Source: Roseivivax jejudonensis (GTDB lineage Bacteria > Pseudomonadota > Alphaproteobacteria > Rhodobacterales > Rhodobacteraceae). Taken from it: a DNA stretch of 64,000 bases. Positions within the stretch are counted from its first letter, which is position 1, and each line of letters opens with the position of its first letter. Both the position numbers and the translations under genes were made by a program. The notes under the pieces were generated by a model. It saw only the letters and a program-made list of their open reading frames with translations, was not told where the DNA came from and searched no databases. The stretch lies in contig NZ_FWFK01000003.1 of assembly GCF_900172265.1 (NCBI RefSeq), forward strand, positions 1 to 64,000, in the 5' to 3' direction. Below are positions 34,567 through 43,713 of the stretch, piece by piece.

Positions 34567-36774
34567 ATGTCGCTGATCGATCCCGCCGATACGCTCGAGC
34601 GTCAGAACGACAAGCTGGTCAAGATCGCCGAGGCGCTCATGCGCCGCGTCGAGCACCAGATCGCGGAGGAAGGCGCCGCCTACGCCCAATTCGAGCGCGC
34701 CGCGCTCCTCGAGCAGCGGGTGCGAGAGCGCACGCGCGAGCTCGAGCGCACGCTCGACCTGCTGCACCAGTCCAACGCGCAGCTCGCACAGGCGACGAAC
34801 GAGGCCGAAGCCGCGCGCCGCAACCTCGCCGACGCGATCGGCACGCTGAGCGAGGGGTTCGCGCTGTTCGATCCCGACGAGCGGATGGTGATGTGCAACG
34901 CCCGCTTCTGCCGCGACTTCCGCGATGCGGCGCTGGACCTGTCGCCCGGCCTCGCCTTCACCGAGTACGTGCGCCAGATCAGCCGGTCGCGCGCGCTCGC
35001 CCTGCCCCCGGGCACCGATCCGGAGACCTGGGCGCAGGAGCGTCTGCAGCGGCACCGCGACCGGCACGTCATGTTCAACGTCGAACTGACCGGCAATCGC
35101 TGGCTGCAGGTGTCCGAGCACCGCACCGCGAACGGCGGGACCGTGGTCGTCCAGACCGACGTCACCGATATCGTTCAGATCGAACGGCAGGAACGCGCCC
35201 GCCTCAAGGACAGCCAGGCGCGGATGATCCGCGCCACGCTCGACCACCTGAACCAGGGCGTCGCGATCTTCGACGATGGCGGGCGCCTGGTGGGCTGGAA
35301 CCGCAAGGTCGGCGCGCTGCTGTCCGTCTCTGCGCGCTACCTGCGGATCGGCGCGGGCTTTGACACCCTGCTCGGGCGCCTGTCGACCGACTTCCGCTTC
35401 TCCAGCGCCGCGACCCGCGCTGATTTTGCCCGCTGGGCGGCCGAGCGCGGCCGCGCCGGTCCGATCCGCTTCGAGGTGCGGCGTGGCTCCGGTCAGATCC
35501 TCGACGTGTTCGGCCAGGGCATTCCCGACGGCGGTTTCGTGGTGTCCGTCACCGACGTCACGCAGGAGCGCGAGGCGGCGGAACGGCTCGCCGATCTGAA
35601 CGAGGCGCTCGAAAGCCGGGTCATGGAACGCACGCTCGATCTCGAGGATGCGCTGGCCACCGCCGAGCGCGCCAACGCGTCCAAGAACCGCTTCGTCGCG
35701 GCGGCCTCGCACGACCTCCTCCAGCCCCTGTCGGCGGCCAAGCTCTTCATCTCCGCGCTGTCCGACCGGCTCGAGACGCTGCGCGACCGCGAGACGCTGG
35801 CCAAGGCCGAAAGCGCGCTCACCTCCGCCGAGGGGCTCATCGAGGCCCTTCTCGACATCTCGAAACTCGAAAGCGACCGGCTCAGCTTCGACATCCGCCC
35901 CATCGCGCTCGAGGAATTGCTGGCCCCGCTCCGCGACGAGATGGAGGTCCTGGCCGACCGCAAGGGCCTCGGTCTGACCATCGTGCCCTCCAGCCTGTGG
36001 GTCGAGAGCGATCCCACCTACCTGCGCCGGGTCGTGCAGAACCTGATATCGAACGCCGTGCGCTACACGCAGACCGGCCGCGTCCTCGTCGGCGCGCGCC
36101 GCGCGGCAGGCTGTGCCCGGATCGAGGTCTGGGACACCGGCCCCGGCATCGCCGAGGCCGACCAGAGCGCGATCTTCGAGGAGTTCCGCCGCCTCGATTC
36201 GCGCGCCAGCCGCAACGACGGGCTCGGGCTCGGCCTCGCCATCGTGGAGCGGGCCTGCGCGCGTCTCGGGCATCCGGTCGGCCTGCACTCCGAGGTCGGG
36301 CGCGGCTCGTGCTTCATGGTCTCGGTGCCGGTCGCAGGCGCCGATGCCAGCCCCCGGGTGGTGCGCGGCCGACCGGTCCGACCGGCCGGCCTGTCGGAAT
36401 CGGGGCTCATCGTCCTGCTCGTGGAAAACGACGCCGAGTTGCGGCGCGCGCTCACGCAGCTCGTCGAAAGCTGGGGCGTCAGCGTGATCGAGGCCGCCGA
36501 CGCGGTCGGCGCCATCGGGCTGCTGGAGGATCTCGAGCTCGTGCCGGATGCGGCGCTTCTCGATCAGCAGCTGGGCGACGGCGCGAGCGGCACCGAGCTC
36601 TACCGCCAGATCCGCAACCGCTGGGGCGTGGTGCCCACCGCGATCATCACCGCCGACCGGTCCGAAAGCGTCCGGCGCGACTGCGCCAATCTCGGGCTTC
36701 TGCGCCTGCTGAAGCCGATCGATGGCGCCGCGCTCGGCGAGTTTCTGAAGGAAGCGGCGGCGCCGCCGGTCTGA
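34567..36774 (+). CDS. PAS-domain hybrid histidine kinase (NahK-like)
   Basis: A 735-residue cytoplasmic hybrid kinase without membrane segments. An N-terminal coiled coil (residues 10-85) is followed by two PAS_7-type domains (about 88-200 and 222-335), HisKA with FVAAASHDLLQPLSAAKLF, an HATPase with DTGPGI and GLGLGLAIVERA, and a C-terminal receiver (about 615-730) with the phospho-Asp in ALLDQQLGDG. The domain order equals that of Pseudomonas NahK/ErcS'. It lies 4 bp after the FIST gene, so a sensor-kinase complex is likely, with phosphorelay output either to the LuxR-type regulator upstream or to a separate Hpt. Confidence 0.88.
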   Translation: MSLIDPADTLERQNDKLVKIAEALMRRVEHQIAEEGAAYAQFERAALLEQRVRERTRELERTLDLLHQSNAQLAQATNEAEAARRNLADAIGTLSEGFALFDPDERMVMCNARFCRDFRDAALDLSPGLAFTEYVRQISRSRALALPPGTDPETWAQERLQRHRDRHVMFNVELTGNRWLQVSEHRTANGGTVVVQTDVTDIVQIERQERARLKDSQARMIRATLDHLNQGVAIFDDGGRLVGWNRKVGALLSVSARYLRIGAGFDTLLGRLSTDFRFSSAATRADFARWAAERGRAGPIRFEVRRGSGQILDVFGQGIPDGGFVVSVTDVTQEREAAERLADLNEALESRVMERTLDLEDALATAERANASKNRFVAAASHDLLQPLSAAKLFISALSDRLETLRDRETLAKAESALTSAEGLIEALLDISKLESDRLSFDIRPIALEELLAPLRDEMEVLADRKGLGLTIVPSSLWVESDPTYLRRVVQNLISNAVRYTQTGRVLVGARRAAGCARIEVWDTGPGIAEADQSAIFEEFRRLDSRASRNDGLGLGLAIVERACARLGHPVGLHSEVGRGSCFMVSVPVAGADASPRVVRGRPVRPAGLSESGLIVLLVENDAELRRALTQLVESWGVSVIEAADAVGAIGLLEDLELVPDAALLDQQLGDGASGTELYRQIRNRWGVVPTAIITADRSESVRRDCANLGLLRLLKPIDGAALGEFLKEAAAPPV

Positions 36775-36802
36775 CGCCGCGCAGCCCCAAGCCCGCCAGC
36801 CG

Positions 36803-38089
36803 TCAGCGCGCGATCACGATATCGGCGCAGAGCCCGCCCAGCCGCTCGCTGTCGCCCAGCCGCAGAACGCCGCCATGTGCCCGCGCGATGTCCGCCGCGA
36901 TGGCAAGGCCGAGGCCCACGCCGCTGCCGCGATCCTGGTTGCGCGCCGGATCCAGCCGCATGAACGGGCGCATCGCATCCTCGCGCCGGTCGGCGGCGAT
37001 CCCGGGGCCGTCATCCTCGATCCGGATCCGAAGCGAACGTTCGGACAGGCGGACGCTCGCCTCGCAGCGCGTGCCGTAGCGCACCGCATTCCCGATCAGG
37101 TTCTCGACCGCGCGCCGGATCGCCACCGGCTTCAGCGGCACCTCGCCCGTGCCCTCGACCCGGCCGAGCGCGACCGCGTGCCCCGCGCGGGCCGCATCCT
37201 CCACCGCGGCGCGCACCAGCGCGGCGGGGTCCGTCGGCTCCGCCTGCCCGCTCTCGGCGTTGTCCCGGGCGAAGTCGAGGAACGCGTCGACGAGCTTCTG
37301 CATGTCGTCCACGTCGCGCAGCAGCGGCTCGGCTTCCGCGTCGTCCAGCATCGACAGCCCCAATCGAAGCCGGGTCAGCGGCGTGCGCAGGTCGTGGCTC
37401 ACGCCCGAGAGCATCAGCGTGCGCTGCTCGATCTGGCGCTCGATCCGGGCGCGCATGTCGACGAAGGCCGCGCCGGCCGCCCGCACCTCGACCGCGCCCG
37501 ACGGCGCATAGGGCTCGTGCCGGCCGCGGCCGAACGCCTCCGCCGCCCGGGCAAGCCGGGTGATCGGGCGCAGCTGGTTGCGCAGGTAGAGATACGCGAT
37601 CGCCGTCATCAGGATCCCGAAGACCAGCATGTTGACCAGAAGCTGGTGCGGATTCGACGCCGACACCCGGTCCCGCGCGAAGGCAAAGCGCGTGATCCCC
37701 TCTTCGCGGCGCACGTAGATCACCGCTTCCTGGTCGCTCGGGAGGATCACCCGCTCGAGCCCCGGGATGCGCGCGCGCAGTTCCCGGATGACGACCGCCC
37801 CGGCGAAATCCCACCAGCGGCGGAAGTCCTCGTCGGGCAGATCCGCCGCCGCCACCGCTTCGGCGTCGAGGTCGAGCATCCCGCTCAACCACGGCGCGTC
37901 CGCCGCCAGCGTCGCGTTGACCTGCTGCGAAAGCTGCCCGGTCAGCTGTTCCGTCACCCCCTCGAAATGGCGCTGGATGAACACCACCGACACCACGAGC
38001 TGCAGCGTTACCACCGGCAGCACCAGGATGAGGAAGGCCCGGGCATAGATGCCGCGAGGCACGTAGTGTTTGAGCCATCGAAACCACAT
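36803..38089 (-). CDS. EnvZ-type sensor histidine kinase
   Basis: A 428-residue membrane kinase. It has a first transmembrane segment (about residues 19-40), a periplasmic domain, a second segment (about 146-168), HAMP, HisKA with LSGVSHDLRTPLTRLRLGLSML, and HATPase with NAVRYG, DDGPGI and GVGLGLAIAADI. The MWFRWLKHYVPRGIYARAFLILV start is like that of alphaproteobacterial EnvZ. No OmpR-like partner gene is beside it in the window, and the signal is unknown. It is convergent with the hybrid kinase and divergent from the MBL-fold hydrolase gene. Confidence 0.88.
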   Translation of the reverse strand: MWFRWLKHYVPRGIYARAFLILVLPVVTLQLVVSVVFIQRHFEGVTEQLTGQLSQQVNATLAADAPWLSGMLDLDAEAVAAADLPDEDFRRWWDFAGAVVIRELRARIPGLERVILPSDQEAVIYVRREEGITRFAFARDRVSASNPHQLLVNMLVFGILMTAIAYLYLRNQLRPITRLARAAEAFGRGRHEPYAPSGAVEVRAAGAAFVDMRARIERQIEQRTLMLSGVSHDLRTPLTRLRLGLSMLDDAEAEPLLRDVDDMQKLVDAFLDFARDNAESGQAEPTDPAALVRAAVEDAARAGHAVALGRVEGTGEVPLKPVAIRRAVENLIGNAVRYGTRCEASVRLSERSLRIRIEDDGPGIAADRREDAMRPFMRLDPARNQDRGSGVGLGLAIAADIARAHGGVLRLGDSERLGGLCADIVIAR

Positions 38090-38167
38090 GCGCTAGGTCT
38101 AGGGCCAAGCGCGTCCGGGGGAAACGCCCGGCCGGCCAGTTTTGCGCGATTGCCGGGGCACCCAGTG

Positions 38168-39082
38168 ATGCACGACCCAGAGCCAGAGTTCCGGCCCGTT
38201 GCCGGCGTGGCCGAGCCGCTCGCGCCCGGACTGCGTCGCGTGCTCGCGCCCAACCCCTCGCCGATGACCTTCCGCGGCACCAACACCTACCTCGTTGGCG
38301 ACGCCGAGATCGCGGTGATCGATCCCGGGCCCGCGGACGACGCGCACCGCGACGCGATCCTGCGCGCGGTCGGCCCCTCGGCGCGGGTCGCGGCGATCCT
38401 CGTGACGCACGCGCATCTCGATCATTCTCCGCTGGCGCGCGCGCTGGCGTCAGAGACCGGCGCCCCGGTCCTGGCCTACGGCGACGCCCGCGCGGGACGC
38501 AGCCCGGCCATGCAGCGCCTCGCCGCCGCCGGCGCGCTCGGCGGCGGCGAGGGCGTGGATCTCGGCTTCGTGCCCGACCGAGAACTGGGGGACGGCGCCG
38601 TGGTCGAGACCGCAGAGTGGCGGATCGAGGCGCACCACACCCCCGGTCATTTCGGCAACCACCTATCCTTTTCTTGGGGCGACATCCTGTTCACCGGCGA
38701 CCTGGTGATGGGCTGGGCCAGCTCGCTCGTCTCGCCGCCCGACGGCGACGTGACCGACTTCATGGCCTCGCTCGAACGTCTCGCGGCGCGGCGCTGGTCG
38801 GTCTTTCATCCCGGCCACGGCGCGCCGGTCGCCGAGCCCGGAGCGCGCCTCGCCGCGCTCGCGGCGCACCGCCGGGCCCGCGAGGCCCAGATCCTCCAGG
38901 CCCTGACCTCCGGTCCCGCCGACGCGTCCGGCCTGGCCGCGGCCATATACACCGACACGCCTGCCGCCCTGCACCCGGCCGCCGCACGCAACGTGCTCGC
39001 GCACCTCATTGACCTTGCGGGAAAAAACCGGATCGAAGCGCTCGACCCCCTCGGCCCCGACGCGCGCTTCGTCCGCCTCTGA
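38168..39082 (+). CDS. MBL-fold metallohydrolase (LACTB2-like)
   Basis: A 304-residue metallo-beta-lactamase-fold hydrolase. The dinuclear zinc motif THAHLDH (HxHxDH type), HHTPGHFGNHLSF, LFTGDLVMGW and VFHPGHGAPV supply the metal ligands. A C-terminal winged-helix segment (residues about 240-300) matches the LACTB2 subfamily, whose human member is an endoribonuclease; bacterial substrates are mostly unknown. The ATG at 38168 is chosen; the upstream open frame is a shadow of envZ. tRNA-Asn follows downstream. Confidence 0.87.
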   Translation: MHDPEPEFRPVAGVAEPLAPGLRRVLAPNPSPMTFRGTNTYLVGDAEIAVIDPGPADDAHRDAILRAVGPSARVAAILVTHAHLDHSPLARALASETGAPVLAYGDARAGRSPAMQRLAAAGALGGGEGVDLGFVPDRELGDGAVVETAEWRIEAHHTPGHFGNHLSFSWGDILFTGDLVMGWASSLVSPPDGDVTDFMASLERLAARRWSVFHPGHGAPVAEPGARLAALAAHRRAREAQILQALTSGPADASGLAAAIYTDTPAALHPAAARNVLAHLIDLAGKNRIEALDPLGPDARFVRL

Positions 39083-39162
39083 CCCGGCCGTCATCTTTCG
39101 GTGATTTTTCTGCTCCCCCCTCTGGACGCCCCCGACCCGCCTTGCTATACGCCACGCCGTGT

Positions 39163-39237
39163 TCCGGCGTAGCTCAGCGGTAGAGCAGTTGACTGTTAAT
39201 CAATTGGTCGTAGGTTCGATCCCTACCGCCGGAGCCA
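39163..39237 (+). tRNA. tRNA-Asn (GTT)
   Basis: The acceptor stem TCCGGCG pairs with CGCCGGA, the D arm contains AGCTCAGCGGTAGAGC, the anticodon stem-loop TTGACTGTTAATCAA has anticodon GTT, the T arm is GTAGGTTCGATCCCTAC, discriminator G, and CCA is encoded at 39235-39237. Confidence 0.95.
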
Positions 39238-39663
39238 AAACTTCCTCAGTCGTTTGAGATTGAAAGATTTCGGAGATCGGCTCGAACGATGTCCGACTTC
39301 TTGAGTGCCCATATCCACACGTCAGCCGAAGCCGACGCGGTGTGATCTTCGGCCGCGCGACGGCAGCGGGATTGCATCATGTCAGCCCCGTGGCGGCCCT
39401 GGTCTCGGGGCACGCCTCCTGAACGAATGACGTCGCTCCGTTCCGCCGACGTTACGGCTGTGTCGGCGACCGGAACCCGGACCGTGCGCGCCTCGGGATG
39501 CCGGTGATACGCGCGCCGCGCTCGTGGACGATTTCAAACGCGGGCAGCAGACCATTGGCGTCTTTCAAAAAATGCCGAAGGGTGCTGTCGGGCCGCGACC
39601 GGTGGCGGCACGTTTCGGCCTGCCCCATACTCCGGCAGAACCGTCAGCACGTTCGGAGCCACC
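39238..39663. other. Gene-free stretch after tRNA-Asn
   Basis: About 425 bp with lower GC than the surroundings at its start and no supported gene. tRNA 3' ends are frequent integration sites, but no second copy of the tRNA end was seen here. The ureidoglycine aminohydrolase promoter should lie near the right end of this stretch. Confidence 0.45.
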
Positions 39664-40533
39664 ATGACCGCCAAGTACTACGCGCCGCACGGCGGCCACC
39701 CGGGCCAGGAGACGCTTCTCACGGATCGCGCCGTCTTTACCGAGGCCTACGCGGTGCTGCCACGCGGCACCATGCGCGACATCGTGACGAGCTTCCTGCC
39801 TGGCTGGGACGGCACACGCCTGTGGGTGCTCGCGCGGCCGATGACCGGCTTCGCCGAGACGTTCTCGCAGTACATCATGGAGGTCGCGCCGGGCGGCGGA
39901 TCGGAGCATCCCGAAACCGACCCGGAGGCCGAGGGCGTGCTCTTCGTCGTCGAGGGACGGGCGACGCTGACGGTGAACGGCGACATGCACGAGATGACGC
40001 CCGGCGGCTACGCCTACCTGCCACCGTCGGCGCACTGGACCCTGCGCAACGCGGGCGATGACGCCCTGCGGTTCCACTGGATCCGCAAGGCCTACGAGCC
40101 GGTGGACGGGCTCGACGAGCCCGATCCGCTGGTGCTCAACGAGAACGACATCGCGCCGACGCCGATGCCCGGCACCGACGGCAAATGGGCCACCACCCGC
40201 TTTGTCGATCCTGCGGATCTGCGCCACGACATGCACGTGACTGTGGTCACGTTCGAGCCCGGCGCCGTCATCCCGTTTCTCGAGACCCACGTCATGGAGC
40301 ACGGGCTCTACGTGCTCGAGGGCAAGGCCGCCTATCGGCTCAACACCGACTGGGTCGAGGTCGAGGCCGGTGACTTCATGTGGCTGCGCGCCTTCTGCCC
40401 GCAGGCCTGCTATGCCGGCGGGCCGGGGCGCTTCCGCTACCTGCTCTACAAGGACGTGAACCGGCACATGGCGCTGCGCCCGGCCGCCGCCGCGCGCCCG
40501 GCCGCGCGTCGCCTCAGGTCCGCGGCGGAGTGA
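39664..40533 (+). CDS. (S)-ureidoglycine aminohydrolase
   Basis: A 289-residue bicupin that releases ammonia from (S)-ureidoglycine to give (S)-ureidoglycolate, a late step of urate catabolism. The first cupin has GGGSEHPETDPEAEGVLFVVEGRATLTV and the second has PGAVIPFLETHVMEHGLYVLEGKAAYRL, which holds the manganese ligands (Glu, His, His, Gln region; CPQACYAGG follows). Length and layout agree with AllE/UGlyAH. It is convergent with bhcR (20-bp overlap). The product is cleaved by ureidoglycolate lyase, encoded at 48401-48886, to glyoxylate and urea. Confidence 0.92.
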   Translation: MTAKYYAPHGGHPGQETLLTDRAVFTEAYAVLPRGTMRDIVTSFLPGWDGTRLWVLARPMTGFAETFSQYIMEVAPGGGSEHPETDPEAEGVLFVVEGRATLTVNGDMHEMTPGGYAYLPPSAHWTLRNAGDDALRFHWIRKAYEPVDGLDEPDPLVLNENDIAPTPMPGTDGKWATTRFVDPADLRHDMHVTVVTFEPGAVIPFLETHVMEHGLYVLEGKAAYRLNTDWVEVEAGDFMWLRAFCPQACYAGGPGRFRYLLYKDVNRHMALRPAAAARPAARRLRSAAE

Positions 40534-41362
40534 CCGGCCCGCCGATCGCGGCGGTGAGGGCCCGCGCGGCAGCAATGACGCGCCCGCTCAGGGCGGGTAT
40601 CTGGTCGCGGTCGATCCGGCTCGTCGGGCCGGACACCGACAGGCCCGCCACGATCTCTCCGCTCAGGTCGAAGACCGGCGCCGCGATACAGCGCATCCCG
40701 GCGGTCTTTTCCTCGTTGTCGACGGCGTAGCCGCGCGCACGGATCTGCTGCAGATCGTCCCGCAGCAGCTGCAGATCGGTCAGCGTGTGCTCGGTGAACG
40801 CGGCCAGCCCTGCCACGCCGAGCAACCGGTCGCGCCGGGCGTCGTCCATGTGCGCGAGGATGGCCTTGCCGATCCCCGACGCGTGCAGCGGCGACAGCGT
40901 TCCGGGCGGAAAGAACGCCCGGATGCTCGCCTCGGTCTCGACCTGGCTCAGGAACAGGACGGCGGCCTCCTTCGCGATCCCGAGGTTGGCGGTCTCCCCG
41001 GTCTCTTCCATCAGCGTGCGCAGCACCGGGCGGGCGCGTTCCACGAGGCTCGTGCGGCGCAGGAAACGCGCCCCGATGACGAAGGCCCCGGCACCCACGT
41101 GCCACAGCTGCTCGTCGGGTTCGAACTCGACGAGGCCGCGCCCCTCCAGCGTGACGAGAACGCGGTAGACCGTGGCCGGAGACTGCCCCATCTGCCCCGC
41201 GATCGCGGTGAGCGCCATGCCGCGCGACTCGCTCAGGAACTCGAGGATCTCCATCGCGCGGTCGAGCGACTTGATCGTGTTCTGCTCGGTCTTGTCGTGC
41301 CAGTCGCGGGGCCGGCCGCGCGCCCGGCGTGGCCCCGTCTCGTCGATTTCCTTGGGTTTCAC
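40514..41362 (-). CDS. bhcR: IclR-family regulator of the beta-hydroxyaspartate cycle
   Basis: A 282-residue IclR-type regulator. The winged-helix domain (about residues 25-90, KSLDRAMEILEFLSESRGMALTAIAGQMG) binds DNA, and the C-terminal effector domain (about 105-270) has the IclR signature around GKAILAHM and NEEKTAGMRCIAAPVF. In Paracoccus denitrificans BhcR sits divergent to bhcABCD and controls it in response to glyoxylate; the same arrangement is present here. The GTG start at 41362 has AAGGA upstream. The 3' end overlaps the ureidoglycine aminohydrolase gene tail to tail. Confidence 0.93.
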   Translation of the reverse strand: MKPKEIDETGPRRARGRPRDWHDKTEQNTIKSLDRAMEILEFLSESRGMALTAIAGQMGQSPATVYRVLVTLEGRGLVEFEPDEQLWHVGAGAFVIGARFLRRTSLVERARPVLRTLMEETGETANLGIAKEAAVLFLSQVETEASIRAFFPPGTLSPLHASGIGKAILAHMDDARRDRLLGVAGLAAFTEHTLTDLQLLRDDLQQIRARGYAVDNEEKTAGMRCIAAPVFDLSGEIVAGLSVSGPTSRIDRDQIPALSGRVIAAARALTAAIGGPVTPPRT

Positions 41363-41382
41363 GACAGTCCTTCACGCTTCAT

Positions 41383-41461
41383 TGAAAAACGCGCTCACGA
41401 TATGAAAAACACAAGACGCTGACAATCCTGCGTTTTCAGAGACCGCGCCATTCTGAAAAAC
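41383..41461. promoter_or_regulatory. Repeated TGAAAAAC operator candidate between bhcR and bhcA
   Basis: The 8-mer TGAAAAAC occurs three times in one orientation (41383-41390, 41403-41410, 41454-41461), offset by 20 and 51 bp, near whole helical turns. An inverted GTTTTCA lies at 41432-41438. The last copy also forms AAAAACATTTTT, a short palindrome. The region separates the divergent regulator and operon, where BhcR should bind. Assignment as the BhcR operator is inferred from position and repetition. Confidence 0.55.
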
Positions 41462-41528
41462 ATTTTTAAAAAACTCTGCCGACGCGCGGCGACGCGCTAT
41501 CGTGCCGCCATCGACGGAGGAGACACCG

Positions 41529-42719
41529 ATGAGCTTTCAGAACCCCGTTTTCATTCCCGGCCCCACGAACATCCCCGAACGCCTGCGCAAGGCCTGCGAC
41601 ATGCCGACGATCGATCACCGGTCGCCGCTCTTCGGCCAGATTCTCCATCCGGCGCGCGAGGGCGTGCGCCGGGTCTTCAAGAGCGAAAGCGCGGAGGTCT
41701 TCATCTTCCCGTCCACCGGCACCGGCGGCTGGGAAACCGCGCTGACCAACACGCTGTCGCCGGGCGACCGCGTGCTCGCGGCGCGCAACGGCATGTTCTC
41801 GCACCGCTGGATCGACATGTGCCAGCGCCACGGGCTCGACGTCACGGTGGTCGACACGCCCTGGGGCCACGGGATCCCGGCCGAGCGCTACGAGGAGATC
41901 CTGACCGCCGACAGCGCCCACGAGATCAAGGCCGTCCTCGCCACGCACAACGAGACCGCGACCGGCGTGACATCCGACATCGCCGCGATCCGCCGCGCGC
42001 TCGACGCCGCCGCGCATCCCGCCATGCTGTTCGTGGACGGGGTCAGTTCCATCGGCTCGATGGACTTCCGGTTCGACGCGTGGGGCGTCGACGTCGCCGT
42101 GACCGGCTCGCAGAAGGGCTTCATGCTGCCCGCCGGCCTCGCCATCGTCGGCTTCAGCGACACGGCGATGCAGGCGACGAAAACGGCCACCCTGCCCCGC
42201 ACCTTCTTTGACGTGCACGACATGGCGGCGGGCTATGCCAACAGCGCGTATCCCTACACGCCGGCCGTCGGCCTCATGAACGGGCTGAACGACGCCTGCG
42301 GGATGCTTCTGTCCGAGGGGCTCGACGCCGTCTTCGCCCGCCACCACCGCATCGCCGAGGGCGTGCGCGCCGCCGTCGGCGCGTGGGGCCTCGAGCTCTG
42401 CGCGGCGACACCGGCGGTCTATTCCGACACCGTCAGTGCGATCCGGACACCAGAAGGCTTCGACGCCACGCGCATCGTCACCCACGCCGCCGACACCTAC
42501 GGCGTCGCCTTCGGCGTCGGTCTCGGTGACGTGGCCGGCAAGGTGTTCCGCATCGGTCACCTGGGCAGCCTGACGGACGTCATGACCCTTTCGGGTCTCG
42601 CCACGGCCGAGATGTGCATGGCCGATCTCGGCCTCGACATCCGGCTCGGCTCCGGCGTCGCGGCGGCGCAGGACTATTACCGCGCGCATCCCGCGCTCGC
42701 ACGCAAGGACGCCGCCTGA
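41529..42719 (+). CDS. bhcA: Aspartate-glyoxylate aminotransferase of the beta-hydroxyaspartate cycle
   Basis: A 396-residue class V aminotransferase that passes the amino group of aspartate to glyoxylate, giving oxaloacetate and glycine. It opens MSFQNPVFIPGPTNIPERL, almost as in Paracoccus BhcA. The Schiff-base lysine is K196 in VTGSQKGFMLP, with FVDGVSSIGSMDF before it and STGTGGWE binding the cofactor phosphate. The ATG at 41529 follows GGAGGAGACACCG. It is the first gene of the bhcABCD operon. On its own it could be called serine-glyoxylate aminotransferase; context makes BhcA secure. Confidence 0.95.
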   Translation: MSFQNPVFIPGPTNIPERLRKACDMPTIDHRSPLFGQILHPAREGVRRVFKSESAEVFIFPSTGTGGWETALTNTLSPGDRVLAARNGMFSHRWIDMCQRHGLDVTVVDTPWGHGIPAERYEEILTADSAHEIKAVLATHNETATGVTSDIAAIRRALDAAAHPAMLFVDGVSSIGSMDFRFDAWGVDVAVTGSQKGFMLPAGLAIVGFSDTAMQATKTATLPRTFFDVHDMAAGYANSAYPYTPAVGLMNGLNDACGMLLSEGLDAVFARHHRIAEGVRAAVGAWGLELCAATPAVYSDTVSAIRTPEGFDATRIVTHAADTYGVAFGVGLGDVAGKVFRIGHLGSLTDVMTLSGLATAEMCMADLGLDIRLGSGVAAAQDYYRAHPALARKDAA

Positions 42720-42733
42720 TGAAGGACCATGCG

Positions 42734-43699
42734 ATGCAGATCCCGACCTACGAGGACATGCTGGCCGCGCACGAGCGCATCCGGCCGCACATCCGGCGCA
42801 CGCTTGTCTTGACCTCCGACTACCTCGACGAGATCACCGGCGCGCAGCTCTTCTTCAAGTGCGAGAACCTGCAGGAGCCCGGCGCCTTCAAGGTGCGCGG
42901 CGCCTCGAACGCGGTCTTCGGCCTGGACGACGACCAGGCAAAGCTCGGCGTGGCGACCCATTCCTCGGGCAACCACGCGCTGTGCCTCAGCTATGCCGCC
43001 GGCCGGCGCGGCATCCCGTGCAACGTGGTCATGCCGCGCACCGCGCCGCAGGCCAAGAAGGACGCCGTGCGCCGGTACGGCGGCCGCGTGACGGAATGCG
43101 AGCCCTCCACCACCTCGCGCGAGGAGGTGTTCGCCAAGGTCCAGGCCGAGACCGGCGGCGAGTTCGTGCACCCCTATAACGACCCCCGCGTGATTGCCGG
43201 TCAGGGCACGTGCTCCAAGGAACTGATGGAGCAGATCGCCGAGCGTGACGGCGGCGGGCTCGATATCGTCACCGCGCCCATCGGCGGCGGCGGCATGATC
43301 TCGGGCACCTGCCTGACGCTGTCGACGCTGGCGCCGGACACGCAGATCATCGCCGCCGAGCCCGAACAGGCCGACGACGCGATGCGCAGCTTCCGCGCCG
43401 GGCACATCATCGCCGACGACGCGCCCGACACCATCGCCGACGGGCTCAAGGTGCCGCTCAAGGATCTGACATGGCATTTCGTGTCGTCCCACGTGAGCGA
43501 CATCCTTACCGCCTCCGAGGACGAGATCGTCGAGGCGATGAAGATCACGTGGAAGTACCTGCGGATCGTGATGGAGCCGTCCTGCGCGGTGCCGCTCGCG
43601 ATCATTCTGAAGAACAAGGACCGGTTCGCGGGCAAGCGGGTCGGCGTGGTCGTCACGGGCGGCAACGTCGATCTCGACCGCCTGCCGTGGATCAAGTGA
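42734..43699 (+). CDS. bhcB: beta-Hydroxyaspartate dehydratase
   Basis: A 321-residue fold-type II PLP enzyme that dehydrates (2R,3S)-beta-hydroxyaspartate to iminosuccinate. The PLP lysine is K53 in EPGAFKVRGASNA; the cofactor loop is SSGNHAL and the phosphate cup is GGGGMISG. The ATG at 42734 (MQIPTYEDM) matches the start of homologues and has GAAGGA seven bases upstream. An ATG at 42719 overlapping the bhcA stop would add five residues. Alone it resembles threonine dehydratase or serine racemase. Confidence 0.94.
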   Translation: MQIPTYEDMLAAHERIRPHIRRTLVLTSDYLDEITGAQLFFKCENLQEPGAFKVRGASNAVFGLDDDQAKLGVATHSSGNHALCLSYAAGRRGIPCNVVMPRTAPQAKKDAVRRYGGRVTECEPSTTSREEVFAKVQAETGGEFVHPYNDPRVIAGQGTCSKELMEQIAERDGGGLDIVTAPIGGGGMISGTCLTLSTLAPDTQIIAAEPEQADDAMRSFRAGHIIADDAPDTIADGLKVPLKDLTWHFVSSHVSDILTASEDEIVEAMKITWKYLRIVMEPSCAVPLAIILKNKDRFAGKRVGVVVTGGNVDLDRLPWIK

Positions 43700-43713
43700 A
43701 GGGAGACCCAGCC

